Numbered from the stretch's first letter, positions 10,321 to 22,207 are shown. The stretch is 64,000 nucleotides of DNA from Astropecten irregularis (GCA_963971285.1 OZ020244.1:8618001-8682000), one strand, 5' to 3'. Notes: a model not told the origin generated them from the sequence alone. Made by a program: numbers and translations.

Positions 10321-13300
10321 TTAGGAAAGATTCTCAATTTGTACTTGAACAGCCTCATGATAGCTATAATAAGTTGGAATTACATTACACTCAATTGATT
10401 CTATTCCTCTAATGTACACATGGTCAATCAATGTTCCCCTTTCAGTAGTAGCATCTACAACACACTGCTTGTAACCAGATTCACACATCAATTTCACAAT
10501 GCTTGATGAACTGTTATCATTCATAATGTCTTCATTAAAATCACCCATTATTATACATCTGTTAGATACTTTGTGGATTTCATTCAGTAAAATTTGCAGA
10601 TTACACATAAAATCCCCTAGGATATAAGACGATGGTCGATAGATAACAACAACTGCTAATGACACGTTTGCAATTACATGGAATGCAATGTACTCAATGT
10701 TTTGCACCGACAGCATGAGTCTACTTATAGTTCTGTTTGTTTTACTATACACTGTTACACCTCCATGACACTGTTGCTGTAGCATATTAGTAATTTGACT
10801 GGAATTATCATAAGACAGACATCTTGGTTGATGGTAGCTTCTGTAATTATCAAGTTGGAAGTCATACTGGAATTGATCTTCAGTCCATGTTTCTGTTAAA
10901 CATATGATATCTGGTTTCATCATTTGATTGTTACACTTCATATCATTATAATGAGCTCTTAATCCCTGTATGTTATGCATCATAATAGTTATACCGTCAT
11001 GTGTCTCAGTAATATTCAGATCATCATCATTAATATATGGTGGCATACTATCCAAGGCATCAGCTACTGCTTCATTACAATATATGTACTTCTGGTCAAA
11101 ACCTGCAATGACAAGACCTTCTAATGATGTAACACGACTCAGACTCACATAAGCTTGTCCTGCAGCAAACGTACGATTAAGACATACCACAGCTTTATCC
11201 ATTGTCATTCCTTGTACTTTGTGTGCTGTACATGCAAAAGACAGTTTTAGTGGAAACTGATGTCGTACACATTTATTACCGATACTTTCCTCTTGAATAG
11301 CAATAGGTACACTATCGTCATCATTTGAAGATGATGCAGTATTCTTCTTTAGTTTCATTCCAACCCTGGTATTATCAAACTTCACTTTGATACACTTTGG
11401 CTCATCAGGTTTATCATGTGACATTACTATGTGTGTTACAGTGCCAACAACACCATTAACAAGACCATCTGATACATCTATATTCTTGGTTAACATGACT
11501 CTCGCACCAACACCAACTAACAATGATTGCGGTAGGCATCCTGATGAATGTTTCACAGGTTTTCTTTTAATATTAGCTTTTCTAGAGTTCATCTCATAAT
11601 CTTTTGCTTCTATGTATATACATTCAGAGCATTTGGCTTGTATAATCATCATATTCTGTTCATCTACTTGCTTGTTAATTGGGTAAATATGAAGAGCATC
11701 ATTCCATTCTTCACCTGTTTCACGTCCTTTTAACATTCTGATATCATCTTCCATCAACTTGTCCTGTTTCTTTCTCACTCTTAGTCTATTCAATGTCTCT
11801 GCAAACTTTGCATTCTCCTTCTGTCTCATTATCTCATCTAATTCAACAATCTTGAAGTTATCATTCCACAGGTCACATGATACAGTACTATGATACAAAG
11901 CTTTTGCTTTCACTGGAGGTAACTGATAGAAATCTCCCACAGCAAGTATACTAACATTACCAAAGGGATTATGATTCCTACATTGCTTGATCTGTCTTAA
12001 CCGTCCATGAATGTAATACAGTAGATTCTGACCAACCATTGAAATCTCATCTATGATCACAATTTGCAGTTGACTGAGCTGATTACGAAGTGTACTGATC
12101 TTTTCTTCACCAAGAGGCTGATAGGGTAAAGTCATATCTGTTGGGATTGATAATGCACTGTGAATAGTAGCACCATTAATATGAAATGCAGCCACACCTG
12201 TAGGAGCTGTTAATAGCACTGATATATCATCAGGGTATCTCATCATTGATCCAAGTATTCTTGTAGCTTCAAAGTCAATACACTTAACAAGTAAAGATTT
12301 ACCAGTTCCTGCACCACCTGTAACAAATACTTGAAAAGCATCAGGATTTTTACCATTAGCTTTATCCAAACACCACTGTCTTACTTTATAGAATACATGT
12401 TTCTGTTTGTCATTTAATAATCTCATCATTCTCAATGCATCTGACTTGACTATTCTTGATGAATGAGTTTCAATATCACATACTCTGTCCTCTTTCTTAT
12501 CAGGCTTCAAATCTGGAATATTAAATTCATCTTCACTTTCATTTATGACAGGTTGCCTTTGATCATTACATTCATCTCTATCCTGTTCAGTTTCTGGACT
12601 AATCAATGCCCATGCATCTTCCTGTGGACCAAAGTTCTCAAGGTGAAGTTCTGCATTCTCCAATGATCCAATATCCAGCTCAAATCTTGAACGATTACTT
12701 TCCACAATAGACATAACAGACTGTACACTTCCAGCTACACTCACAAAACCATTGTCATAGAACTCCTTGTAAGTTTCAAATTGTGGTGGTTTCAACTGAA
12801 CATCTACACGATATGGGAGATAAAGCTGTAAAATGCTATGATAACATTTCTCTGGAGATTTTGTGACTGAAAATCTTGGATATCTTATTATAGCTGGATC
12901 AGTCCTGGTTCGCTTTTGTACATGTCCTAAATCATTCTTTAATTTATAGATTGTTGTACTTTGTTTGTTCACGTTGCCTTTATATATTACTCTGTACTCT
13001 GAGCAAAATGAAGCTAAGCACATTGAATCAAATACATCTATATCTGGTCTTGCTTTATATCGATCAACTTTACTAATCATCCAAACATTATCTTCATCAC
13101 CGCCTTCATCATCCCCAACTTCATCATCATCATCATCATCATTGTTACTATCATTATTACATGCTTTGGTCTTAATTACACTCAATGGCAAACTCATCCG
13201 TATAGGGTTCTCACCCAGAGGTATAAACTCCACCTTTCTTGAACACTCTTGTAGTCTTAATGAGCAACAACGATACACTGCTTCCTGAGCTGAAATCTCA

Positions 13301-16300
13301 CGATTCTGTAGATATACACTTCCAATCTGTCTCAAACTCTGCTTAGCATCTTGATTTCCCTGTTCAGCTTCATTCTGTGCATGCTTTAACATTTGACCCA
13401 TCTCACGTTCAGCTTTACTCATGTAACTAATTACATAACTGACACAAGCATATACATCAGTAATATACTGGATGTCCATGTTTGCATTCCAACATCTTAA
13501 CAAATCACGATTATAATGATTTACCCAAGCATCTTGTGGCTCTCTCTTCATCACGATATTGACCTTTTTTGTTAATACATCATTTGCTTTCTCAAAATCA
13601 TCTTGTGTAATACCAATCTTAGCAAACAGACCAGCAGTAGTCATGTGTTGATTTCCCACATCATTGACTGCTGTCCATACTGACTTCAACAATTCCTTAG
13701 CATCATCTTCTTCATTAGGTGCATTCTCTGACATCTCCTCACAATTATCTTCTTCATTAGGTCCATTCTCTAACATCTCCTCACAATTATCTTCTTCATT
13801 AGGTCCATTCTCTGACATCTCACAATTATCCTTCTCTAATGGCTCTGGATTAGCAATAAATGTCCTGATTGATGGTGGCCTTGGGAAATTAAACCGACAT
13901 GATGTTCCTTTCTTACGACATGATTTGGAATGCCTTTTACTATGTTGCTGAACACTGCTTACAATCTCATTCAATTCTTCATCTTCATCTTTTGACGGCA
14001 ATGCACAAGAGACATATTGATCAACAAACTTTGCCACTTCAGCATCACTACCTCTACTCAACTTTGGTGCATCTTCAATCCAAAATATACAATGTGTATG
14101 TGGGGAACCTCTCTGCTGAAATTCTACTCTATAAAAGTAATCTTTCACTTTACCAATAGGTGCTGCATCTGACAATATCACTTCTTTCAAGAAGGTATGA
14201 AAGCGTTTATCAAACATTCTTGCAACAGTAACAGGATTACTTCGCAATAACAGACACTTCTCATTCCAATCCAATTCATCAATATTCCTTGAATCACCTT
14301 GTTGTCTCAGTAATGTATTGATTAGTTCAGGCCATCTCATATCAGCTGCTGAAAATGAGCAGAACCAAGTAGGTATACCGAGCTGTCTTACCATGGCTAG
14401 TATATTTTTCTGACATGCTTGCCAGTAGGGTGGTGTTCCTCTGATAGGTTTTAAGAACTTGTATCCCTGATCAGATTTCAGTAAATCTCTCAACTTGTCT
14501 TTATCATTAAGCATACCAGCACTGATATTACGACCATCATTTGTTTTGCCTGTTCCTTTCCTTAGTGCAATTGAAACACTAGAAATTACTTGCTTGATTT
14601 CAGACAGATACTGAGCATAGAAAATGTACTGTGTACTCATTGCAAACCTGTTATCAACATTCATTAATCTATTGTTGAAATATCTATTAAGTGTTATTTT
14701 TGCTTGACGTTTATCACTAAACACTGGTCCACCTTTGGGAAACAACTTAGGGAAGCATTTTGCTTCATTACTTTCTTCCATTAATACTCTGATTGGACTA
14801 TTTCCTTCACATGGTGCCACACAATACACATCATCAAAATACTGATCCAATACTTCTTGTCCAATATTAGCTGGCTGTAAACATGTATCTAATGGTATAC
14901 CTCTTAACCTTTCCTCATCTGTTTCTACATCATCATCCTTCTCATTGTTTTCTTCAACATTCTCAGAGAGATCATTGCACATTTCTTCCTCTTCTACTTC
15001 TTCTGACAAGGAATTATTCCAGTCTGTGTCTATGACAATATCATGATACCATTTATTATTCTGATTAAGGTAGTTTAATGCAGCTTCAACATTTCCTTTA
15101 TTTACAAACTGATACTGAATATAACCTTTGTATGACAATTTCCTCTTTAACTTCACACGAATCATCTGATCATCATTTTGAGGTCGTGGTAAAGATTCCA
15201 CTGTTTTCGAGACATTTGAAGGTACACATACAACTGGTCCATGTACACCATGTTGTCCACCTATAGGCAAAGCAATCATTTTGACAAATGGAATATTAAG
15301 TGCAACAAGATGTTCCTCTAACTCATTCAATCTTGCCAACTCTTCAGGAATATCTTCTAATTGTAAGTTGTTAGAACAGGACTCTGCTGGGATCTTATTT
15401 TCTTTTAATTTACGATTACAAGTGTGACATATCCAGAGACACGATCTGCTTGATTCTGCCAAAGTACACGAGTCTTTACATTTTTCGTTGCATGTATGTA
15501 AATATCTTTCCTGGATACAATCTTTATTTTGGTATTTAATCTGATTGCATTTAATGACCTGGTTGCGAAACAGAAGTCTCATACACACAGCACAAACATA
15601 CTCTGGTCCATTTGACACTTCATTTCTGAAAAGAGATGTCACATATTTCATGTCTTTCTTCTTTGCTTTCTTCAGCTCTGCTCTCCTAATATTAGCTTTC
15701 TTTATACTTTGTCTGAAACTGGCACTTTGCTGATATTTCTGTTTGGCGAATTCAATGCTATTCTTCCTGAACATCTCATTATTATGGTATTTCAATCTAT
15801 TTGTTTTCTTTACAACACTTTGAAAATCATAATTTTGCATATATTTTAGTTTGCTTGCATTCTTCACATTATTTCTGAAACCATCATTTTCCTTATATTT
15901 CTTTTTGCTTGCATTTTTCACATTGTTTCTAAAATCATAATTTTCCTTATATTTACATTTGCTTGCATTTTTCACATTATTTCTGAAACCTTCATTTTCC
16001 TTATATTTACATTTGCTTGCATTCTTCACATTATTTCTGAAATCATCATTTTCCTTATACTTCCTTCTGCTAACATGTTTAAGTTTTTCTTGAAACTTAG
16101 TATTGGTTCTGTACTTTTGTTTGATTTTATCAATTTTTTTAGCCCTATACATTTCACTCAAATGATATTTTTCTTTGTTAACATGTTTCATTGACTGCCT
16201 CACATAATCTCTGTATTTCTCATCATGCCTATACTTCATTTTATTATATTCATTATTCTTTATTTTCTTTGTCTGTTCCAAATCATCCAAATTCTTGTCT

Positions 16301-19300
16301 TCTCGCTTCCGTTTTCCCCTCATTCTTTCTCTCATTAGTTTTCTATGCTTCTCTACACTCATGGGTCTTTTTTTCTTTGAACTATCTTTTACAGGTGATA
16401 CTTTCTTTTTTGTTGGCATGCCAGTGCCACACTGTTCACTTTGGTGATCATGTATCTCAGAACACACTTGCGGATCAAATCCACTTAAGCAATCATCTTG
16501 TTCAATATCATCAGTAACTTCCTGTAACAATGCACTTACAGACAGCACAACATTATAATGTACTCTATGTTCATGATTGAGATAAATACCCATCTCAGAA
16601 ATCTCAACATCACTGTCAACATTCTTTGCAGAGAATTGATACCACTTATTATTCAATTCATCAAATGTGTATATATCAACACGTAACATGTGTGCCATTG
16701 CCATTATTTCAGTCTCTGTAGCCCATACACCGCTATTAAACATTCTTTGTCTCATTACATAATCCTCAATACTCTCAAATCCTTCTCTCATATAACATGC
16801 CAATTTACTAGCATTCCTTAGCAAATGATCAACACAAGCAATTCTCAACTGTACATGATTATCTTCAGTCCCTGATACCGCAAATGAAACAGCTCTGAAG
16901 AAACAATTACCATCACCTCTTATCTGCTTACAAGTTACAGGTTTGCCCATTGCTGAACATACTGCATGAGTAGAGTCATTATACCAATGTCGCATTTCTA
17001 AACCAAACCGATTGCAAAACATAGTCCTGGCTTCATTGTTCAATGGAAAGAATGTCATGACACTGGGTCCAGAAACTTCCACTACTTCCACATCACTGTA
17101 ATCACTATGTGCACTATCATTATAATCCTGTGACTCAGACTGACTGCTACTACTCATATCATCTTCTTCAATGCTAACATCTTGGCTACATGTTTCATCA
17201 TTTCCTGTTGCACTGGGAAAATCACATTCTTCCATATCCAAACTCACATCAATACTTTCTAATATGCCCTGCACTTCTGTACCTTCATCTGACATTTCTG
17301 GACATGCACATGTAATAGCTGTACCATCAATACAAAGAGTTACTCCAGTTAATTCATACTGTTCACTACTGTGTAAATTCATGGATTCAGCTAACTTTGT
17401 GCAATACCTGTACACACCTTGCCAAGTCCTTGCTCTCATCACTATACTTGTTCCATCTTGAACCATACGTCCTTGTATACTTCTGGAATGGGAATCAAAC
17501 ACATAGTATATACCATCTTCAGCAATTACAGCAAAGGTATTTCCATGAAAACTCAAAAAGCATGCATGGTATTTCTGGAGAGACTGTTCAAGTGCAGCTT
17601 TCAATGACACCATATTAAATTCAATCAAATTGTGAGAACTTTCCTCAAATGTACCTGACACAGCATCATGATATGTCATACTATAATGTCTGTCAAAAAC
17701 ATCTAACTCAGTTGGCAATTCATTGATCAATAAGTACTCATTGTTCAGTGTTGAGCTCTGTTGTAAGAATCTATATAATTCATCACCAGTCAATAGAACA
17801 TTGTTCATATCAACACGATTCCAGTGTTTTACTTCTTTCTTCTTGCTATACATCATTGAGGTTATAGAATTAGCGACACATTGCTTTCCACAACTAGCAC
17901 CAAATCTTGCATCACCTTGATGAAAACTTCCCTGTGCAATAATTGTTCCATCTAATAGCAATGGATTAATTCGCTTCATCTCCTTACTCTGAGCATCTAC
18001 TTCACTATTATTGCTTTGAATCTTCCCACATTGTGCCTTGCATGTCAATGAGCTGCACTTCTTAGTAGTACTGCTGCTGTTATCATGTCTATTCGATTGA
18101 TCATGTTTCACATCACGACTGTTTGGGTTTGCTTTAGATCTCTTACTATCAACATCAAAGCAGTGATCTGTGTTTGACCTCTTTAAGCTTGCAAATGGTT
18201 TAGATTCTGCATTTATTCTCATGTTGCTTGCCTCTTTTACATGGACTTTATGCTTTGTCATTTTCTTCTTTCTCATACATGTCTTCTTTATTTTGTTAGC
18301 TGTACTCACAGGATTCCTCATATTCGACTGCTTGTCTTGTACATAGTCATCTTCCTCATCTTCACTGCTACTACCTTCTGATATCACGTCAAATACATTC
18401 TTTCCTTCTGGAATACCAAAATCATGAAACAAGCACTCAGAAAAATTTGACATGCCACATTTACGACATATCCACATTAGTCTTGAGTCTGATAAAGCTT
18501 CACAAACCTCATCTGAGAAACCCATGCAATCAATATGATACCATATACAACATTTGTCACACTGAACTTTGTGCTCCAAATTACCACATAACTTATCACA
18601 CAGCCAGCAAGTTATCATTGCATCTTCTGAATGAATGGCAGTTTTGACTCCATCACGTGCTGCTTTATTCTGAGGATCTGATTTCCTTTCATGTTCTTCA
18701 ATTCCTTCACCTTCGACTTCAGCACTACCTGTGGTATTCTCTTCTTGACTTCCCATGTGTTTGCAGTCATTATTACTCATACCCTCTGCTTCATTTCTAT
18801 TAATAACATAATCAGCACCTTTTCCATCAATTTTTACCTGTGGTTTGGCTTCAGCATCAGCTTGGATTATGTCGTCTCTTTCTTCTCTATTGCTTCTTCC
18901 TTCTTCCACCACTGGCTCATTTTCAACTGCTGTAATCAATTCCAGATTCAAATCATCATCTTCACATTCATTTACACTGTTCTCATATTCCTTCATCTTC
19001 TTCACGGATCTTATACCGTGCATATTCTTTGCTTCTTTAATCTTTGTGTGTATTTTATTCTTTGCATTTGTGTTTTTCGTTGCTTTATATTCTTTGCTTA
19101 GTGCATCTTTTCTTCGAATGTTTATGTCACCTTGGGGAGGTGCCAACCCCAAGGTAACGGGTGAAGGAGGTGAAATGTTGCTTTCTTGAGGAGGAGAGAC
19201 ATGGGAGCACACAGACACAAGGGAATGAAATGAGGCGAGGGTTGAGGGAGGTTGGATGAAATGTACTTCAAAGCTTGGTGCATCTTTTTTAAGCTTTTCT

Positions 19301-19665
19301 ACATCATCTTGGGGAGGTGCCAACCCCAAGGTAACGGGTGCATCTTTTCTACGATTGTTTATATCACCTTGGGGAGGTGCCAACCCCAAGGTAACGGGTG
19401 CATCTTTTCTTCGTTTGTTTATATCACCTTGGGGAGGTGCCAACCCCAAGGCAACATGAGAAGGAGGTGAAATGTCAGATGAAGTAGGGGTGACAGGGGA
19501 ACACACAGAAGGAGAGGTATGAGATGAGGAGATGGTTGAGGGAGGATGTGTGAAATGAGACTCAACATCAACAGACAAGGGAGACATACATCGTTCATCC
19601 TTCTTTGCCCGGCGGCGCCTCATCGCCTCCTTTGCAGCAAGCTTCTTAGCACGGTAGTTTGGCAT
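10321..19665 (-). CDS. Autonomous Helentron replicase-helicase-endonuclease (3,114 aa)
   Basis: This single open frame encodes the transposition protein of a rolling-circle transposon. In order: 20-aa repeats near the N-terminus; a PHD-type zinc finger (about 350-405, CWLCDKLC..CDKCCIWYH); a cysteine peptidase resembling the herpesvirus tegument deubiquitinase (Cys in GKQCVANS about 591, FDSHSR about 722); an OTU peptidase (GDGNCFFRA about 916, HYNVV about 1038); Lys-rich KYKEN repeats (about 1179-1275); a Cys-rich region and conserved Helitron N-terminal domain; the HUH motif HTHC (about 1855) and paired tyrosines YVISY (about 2075) for strand nicking; a PIF1-type helicase (Walker A GGAGTGKS about 2449, IIDEISM, GDFYQLPP, AYVSLSR); and a C-terminal endonuclease/exonuclease-like domain (about 2890-3114, GDFN, LIDH). 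The C-terminal endonuclease places it with Helentrons. No intron or break is seen, so it may be competent or recently so. The element's exact ends were not found. Confidence 0.92.
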   Translation of the reverse strand: MPNYRAKKLAAKEAMRRRRAKKDERCMSPLSVDVESHFTHPPSTISSSHTSPSVCSPVTPTSSDISPPSHVALGLAPPQGDINKRRKDAPVTLGLAPPQGDINNRRKDAPVTLGLAPPQDDVEKLKKDAPSFEVHFIQPPSTLASFHSLVSVCSHVSPPQESNISPPSPVTLGLAPPQGDINIRRKDALSKEYKATKNTNAKNKIHTKIKEAKNMHGIRSVKKMKEYENSVNECEDDDLNLELITAVENEPVVEEGRSNREERDDIIQADAEAKPQVKIDGKGADYVINRNEAEGMSNNDCKHMGSQEENTTGSAEVEGEGIEEHERKSDPQNKAARDGVKTAIHSEDAMITCWLCDKLCGNLEHKVQCDKCCIWYHIDCMGFSDEVCEALSDSRLMWICRKCGMSNFSECLFHDFGIPEGKNVFDVISEGSSSEDEEDDYVQDKQSNMRNPVSTANKIKKTCMRKKKMTKHKVHVKEASNMRINAESKPFASLKRSNTDHCFDVDSKRSKANPNSRDVKHDQSNRHDNSSSTTKKCSSLTCKAQCGKIQSNNSEVDAQSKEMKRINPLLLDGTIIAQGSFHQGDARFGASCGKQCVANSITSMMYSKKKEVKHWNRVDMNNVLLTGDELYRFLQQSSTLNNEYLLINELPTELDVFDRHYSMTYHDAVSGTFEESSHNLIEFNMVSLKAALEQSLQKYHACFLSFHGNTFAVIAEDGIYYVFDSHSRSIQGRMVQDGTSIVMRARTWQGVYRYCTKLAESMNLHSSEQYELTGVTLCIDGTAITCACPEMSDEGTEVQGILESIDVSLDMEECDFPSATGNDETCSQDVSIEEDDMSSSSQSESQDYNDSAHSDYSDVEVVEVSGPSVMTFFPLNNEARTMFCNRFGLEMRHWYNDSTHAVCSAMGKPVTCKQIRGDGNCFFRAVSFAVSGTEDNHVQLRIACVDHLLRNASKLACYMREGFESIEDYVMRQRMFNSGVWATETEIMAMAHMLRVDIYTFDELNNKWYQFSAKNVDSDVEISEMGIYLNHEHRVHYNVVLSVSALLQEVTDDIEQDDCLSGFDPQVCSEIHDHQSEQCGTGMPTKKKVSPVKDSSKKKRPMSVEKHRKLMRERMRGKRKREDKNLDDLEQTKKIKNNEYNKMKYRHDEKYRDYVRQSMKHVNKEKYHLSEMYRAKKIDKIKQKYRTNTKFQEKLKHVSRRKYKENDDFRNNVKNASKCKYKENEGFRNNVKNASKCKYKENYDFRNNVKNASKKKYKENDGFRNNVKNASKLKYMQNYDFQSVVKKTNRLKYHNNEMFRKNSIEFAKQKYQQSASFRQSIKKANIRRAELKKAKKKDMKYVTSLFRNEVSNGPEYVCAVCMRLLFRNQVIKCNQIKYQNKDCIQERYLHTCNEKCKDSCTLAESSRSCLWICHTCNRKLKENKIPAESCSNNLQLEDIPEELARLNELEEHLVALNIPFVKMIALPIGGQHGVHGPVVCVPSNVSKTVESLPRPQNDDQMIRVKLKRKLSYKGYIQYQFVNKGNVEAALNYLNQNNKWYHDIVIDTDWNNSLSEEVEEEEMCNDLSENVEENNEKDDDVETDEERLRGIPLDTCLQPANIGQEVLDQYFDDVYCVAPCEGNSPIRVLMEESNEAKCFPKLFPKGGPVFSDKRQAKITLNRYFNNRLMNVDNRFAMSTQYIFYAQYLSEIKQVISSVSIALRKGTGKTNDGRNISAGMLNDKDKLRDLLKSDQGYKFLKPIRGTPPYWQACQKNILAMVRQLGIPTWFCSFSAADMRWPELINTLLRQQGDSRNIDELDWNEKCLLLRSNPVTVARMFDKRFHTFLKEVILSDAAPIGKVKDYFYRVEFQQRGSPHTHCIFWIEDAPKLSRGSDAEVAKFVDQYVSCALPSKDEDEELNEIVSSVQQHSKRHSKSCRKKGTSCRFNFPRPPSIRTFIANPEPLEKDNCEMSENGPNEEDNCEEMLENGPNEEDNCEEMSENAPNEEDDAKELLKSVWTAVNDVGNQHMTTAGLFAKIGITQDDFEKANDVLTKKVNIVMKREPQDAWVNHYNRDLLRCWNANMDIQYITDVYACVSYVISYMSKAEREMGQMLKHAQNEAEQGNQDAKQSLRQIGSVYLQNREISAQEAVYRCCSLRLQECSRKVEFIPLGENPIRMSLPLSVIKTKACNNDSNNDDDDDDEVGDDEGGDEDNVWMISKVDRYKARPDIDVFDSMCLASFCSEYRVIYKGNVNKQSTTIYKLKNDLGHVQKRTRTDPAIIRYPRFSVTKSPEKCYHSILQLYLPYRVDVQLKPPQFETYKEFYDNGFVSVAGSVQSVMSIVESNRSRFELDIGSLENAELHLENFGPQEDAWALISPETEQDRDECNDQRQPVINESEDEFNIPDLKPDKKEDRVCDIETHSSRIVKSDALRMMRLLNDKQKHVFYKVRQWCLDKANGKNPDAFQVFVTGGAGTGKSLLVKCIDFEATRILGSMMRYPDDISVLLTAPTGVAAFHINGATIHSALSIPTDMTLPYQPLGEEKISTLRNQLSQLQIVIIDEISMVGQNLLYYIHGRLRQIKQCRNHNPFGNVSILAVGDFYQLPPVKAKALYHSTVSCDLWNDNFKIVELDEIMRQKENAKFAETLNRLRVRKKQDKLMEDDIRMLKGRETGEEWNDALHIYPINKQVDEQNMMIIQAKCSECIYIEAKDYEMNSRKANIKRKPVKHSSGCLPQSLLVGVGARVMLTKNIDVSDGLVNGVVGTVTHIVMSHDKPDEPKCIKVKFDNTRVGMKLKKNTASSSNDDDSVPIAIQEESIGNKCVRHQFPLKLSFACTAHKVQGMTMDKAVVCLNRTFAAGQAYVSLSRVTSLEGLVIAGFDQKYIYCNEAVADALDSMPPYINDDDLNITETHDGITIMMHNIQGLRAHYNDMKCNNQMMKPDIICLTETWTEDQFQYDFQLDNYRSYHQPRCLSYDNSSQITNMLQQQCHGGVTVYSKTNRTISRLMLSVQNIEYIAFHVIANVSLAVVVIYRPSSYILGDFMCNLQILLNEIHKVSNRCIIMGDFNEDIMNDNSSSSIVKLMCESGYKQCVVDATTERGTLIDHVYIRGIESIECNVIPTYYSYHEAVQVQIENLS
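15840..16130 (-). repeat. In-frame KYKEN repeats inside the Helentron gene
   Basis: About five in-frame units of 19 codons (57 bp) read KYKENxxFRNNVKNASK. They form a basic, probably helical tract between the OTU domain and the Cys-rich region. The same tract is the part duplicated in the pseudogene at 9490-10065. Charge and repetition suggest nucleic-acid binding, but that is inference. Confidence 0.8.
19105..19460 (-). repeat. 20-aa coding repeat at the Helentron protein N-terminus
   Basis: Three adjacent 60-bp units (about 19300-19460) and one separated unit (about 19105-19165) encode VTLGLAPPQGDIN followed by a basic xRRKDA segment. At DNA level each unit contains CCTTGGGG and CCCCAAGG arms that could pair as a hairpin. 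The function is not recognised. Confidence 0.75.
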
Positions 19666-21045
19666 CGTCTATTGACAAACAAAATAATCTTTCAAAAAGG
19701 ACACACCCCAATATTTACTTATTTCAAACTATCACTGTCCATCCCAATAACAATTTTCAAAATACATGTAAATCCAACAATTAAGGTGCAACATTTGAAG
19801 AACTAAATGTCTGAATTGACAAATAAATACATATTAATCTCATAAAACACAGAAAGACTACCAAATCCAAGCCTTCAATGTTTCCATTACCAGTATTTTG
19901 TTATCCACTGGAAACTACAACACAATCTTTTATTCATTTCAAAACCATTTGAAATAGCCACAACCTCTCAAACACAATAAATGGAACAACAAAAATTGGA
20001 AGAAAAACAATAGAAAAAACGTAGAAGAAAAAAACCTCTGTATTTAATGGCATAAAATGTCACCAGCAAGTAAACAAAACATATAAAGGCCCTTGAAAAA
20101 CTGTCAAAACAAGACAATTTACTGCACAAAGTCAATACTCTATAAGCTTTATTAACCTCACAGAAATTAAGTAATTCAAGAAATTAAGAAAAGAAATTAT
20201 CCCAAGCATTGAAGTATTCCAAACATAAAGACAGAAATTATCAAATTTTCTCTGTTTCAAGTACGATATGGCAAAAAAGACCATATTTTTCTTTCCATGT
20301 ATTGGCTTTGTGGTCAGACTTAGGGTCTTTTCTCTTGATTTGAATGTGCCACTGCAACATGTATGACTATGATTTGCTCTTTTCTTTACACAACTACCGA
20401 TTAGCATTTGAATTTGTGGAAAAAGGTAACTGAGGACAACTGACAACATCGGGCTGAATATAAGGTTCAGTTTCAAAAATCACTTCAAATTCAAAAAACA
20501 CCTTTTGTATAATACCCAAATTCAAAAAGCAATTGTAGTTCCCCTACAAATCTTGATAAATCCTGGAGGACTGTTTTATTCATCCATGGTTAAATTTATC
20601 ACCAAATACTAGTAAATTATAAACAATTTTGGCTAACCTAAGTTTATTAATACTTCCCCCAATTTTTTACCATATGCAAACAAAAATCATGTTCAATTAA
20701 GTTTGTCAACTCGTACACCGACCAACCAACTCATACGCAGACGAACTTGTACACCAACCAACTCTACTCTGAACATCTCAGAGTAAGGGAAAAAACCCAT
20801 GAAAATCCCCTTCAAAAATTCAGAATCTAACAAATTCAGAACAAAATAACCTAAATGGAAATGAATGATGGTGTACGAGTACACGTGAGTACGAGATGCA
20901 TAGCATACACATTACAACTCAAGTTGCAAGGAATGCTAGTTTTGAAGTTGGTTTGTGTACATACTGGACAATATTAGGCCTACGTACAACTTTTTATCTA
21001 GTACTACTAGTAGTAGTAGGCCTAGTAATATTATGGCATTACTTC

Positions 21046-21252
21046 AGTGTCTTTTACGCCACCCATACTATTTTCAGTATTAATTTGGATAAGAAACTGT
21101 TGTTGTTTTTCACTAAAATATTGCCGAAAAAATTAATTCATTTTAGGGTTTCCAGGACCCATGAATAAATTTGCTTTAAATAACAAGTCTCATTTTGGAA
21201 CAGAAGAAGCTAAATAAATACTGAAAATGATATGGGTGGCGTAAAAGACACT
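21046..21252. mobile_element. 207-bp MITE-like element with 35-bp inverted ends
   Basis: The arms at 21046-21080 and 21218-21252 (AGTGTCTTTTACGCCACCCA at the tips) are reverse complements with two mismatches. The interior is about 137 bp of AT-rich, non-coding sequence. No convincing target duplication is visible, so the superfamily is open. Confidence 0.65.
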
Positions 21253-22207
21253 AACCCAATTATTAATCATGTTCATAGAAGTTTCATGAACTAGGTCTGA
21301 CGGGGTTACCTCAGTTTAACATTAGTAATAGTAGGGGCCTGGTACCCAGCGCGCTTCTACAGTAAACAAACTAACCTAAAATAATTGACTCTTCATGGGC
21401 ACCAGCTACCCTGAGTGTAATAAACTGATGTAACCCCAGTCTGACCATAGACTTCTGTTCCTACAATCCTAGCTATATGGACGGTCTGACCATGGTCTGA
21501 CAAATACTAAAACTAGTGCAACTCAATATGCTAGCCATAAGCCATACATAACTTCATAAGCAATTGCAAGACTTTACAGTTACAAAAGAGGTGACGATTT
21601 AGACTATTTTTCTCAGTAAAAACAGCGAACCAAATTGCAAAAGAGGTTCCAAAGATCATTAACAACACGGACCATTAAATATATACACGATAATTAAAAA
21701 ATGTAGAGTTTATTCTGCATTAAAATTAAAATTTCCTATAATCAAAACAAGCCGCATACCTACCGTAGAGCACAGCGTAGCTATGTGTACGTGTTTCGTA
21801 TACACAATCACGTACACACGAGTTATTTGCACGTACTGTATGGTATCCCATAATAATACATAGATAGTATCCAATTCATCATACAAATAAAGCACGCCTC
21901 CCAAAACATGAAAGCAGTACCAGACTATTTCGTTCACACGATGACGGAGGTCCGGTCAGTGACCCTGGGGCATAGCCCTTTACACAACCTCAGCGCGACT
22001 CTGGCCGGCTAAGGCTCCGGCTCCATTTCGTAAATCCGTTATGTGATTCTAATACCTTTGGCTTGGGTTAATTGGAAGTAGATACTCTATTGTGAACAAG
22101 AAAACAGACATTTAGCACCAATGAAAAGCCGCCACCTATATTTTCAGCGCCGCAGCAGGAGCCTGAGCTGGAACTGAAAATGGAAAAATTAGGGCCGACA
22201 TTTTGGC

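Noticed and set aside
18590-18620. PHD-finger region as a separate host chromatin gene
   Set aside because: It is in frame with the Helentron replicase-helicase without any stop or splice signal between them.
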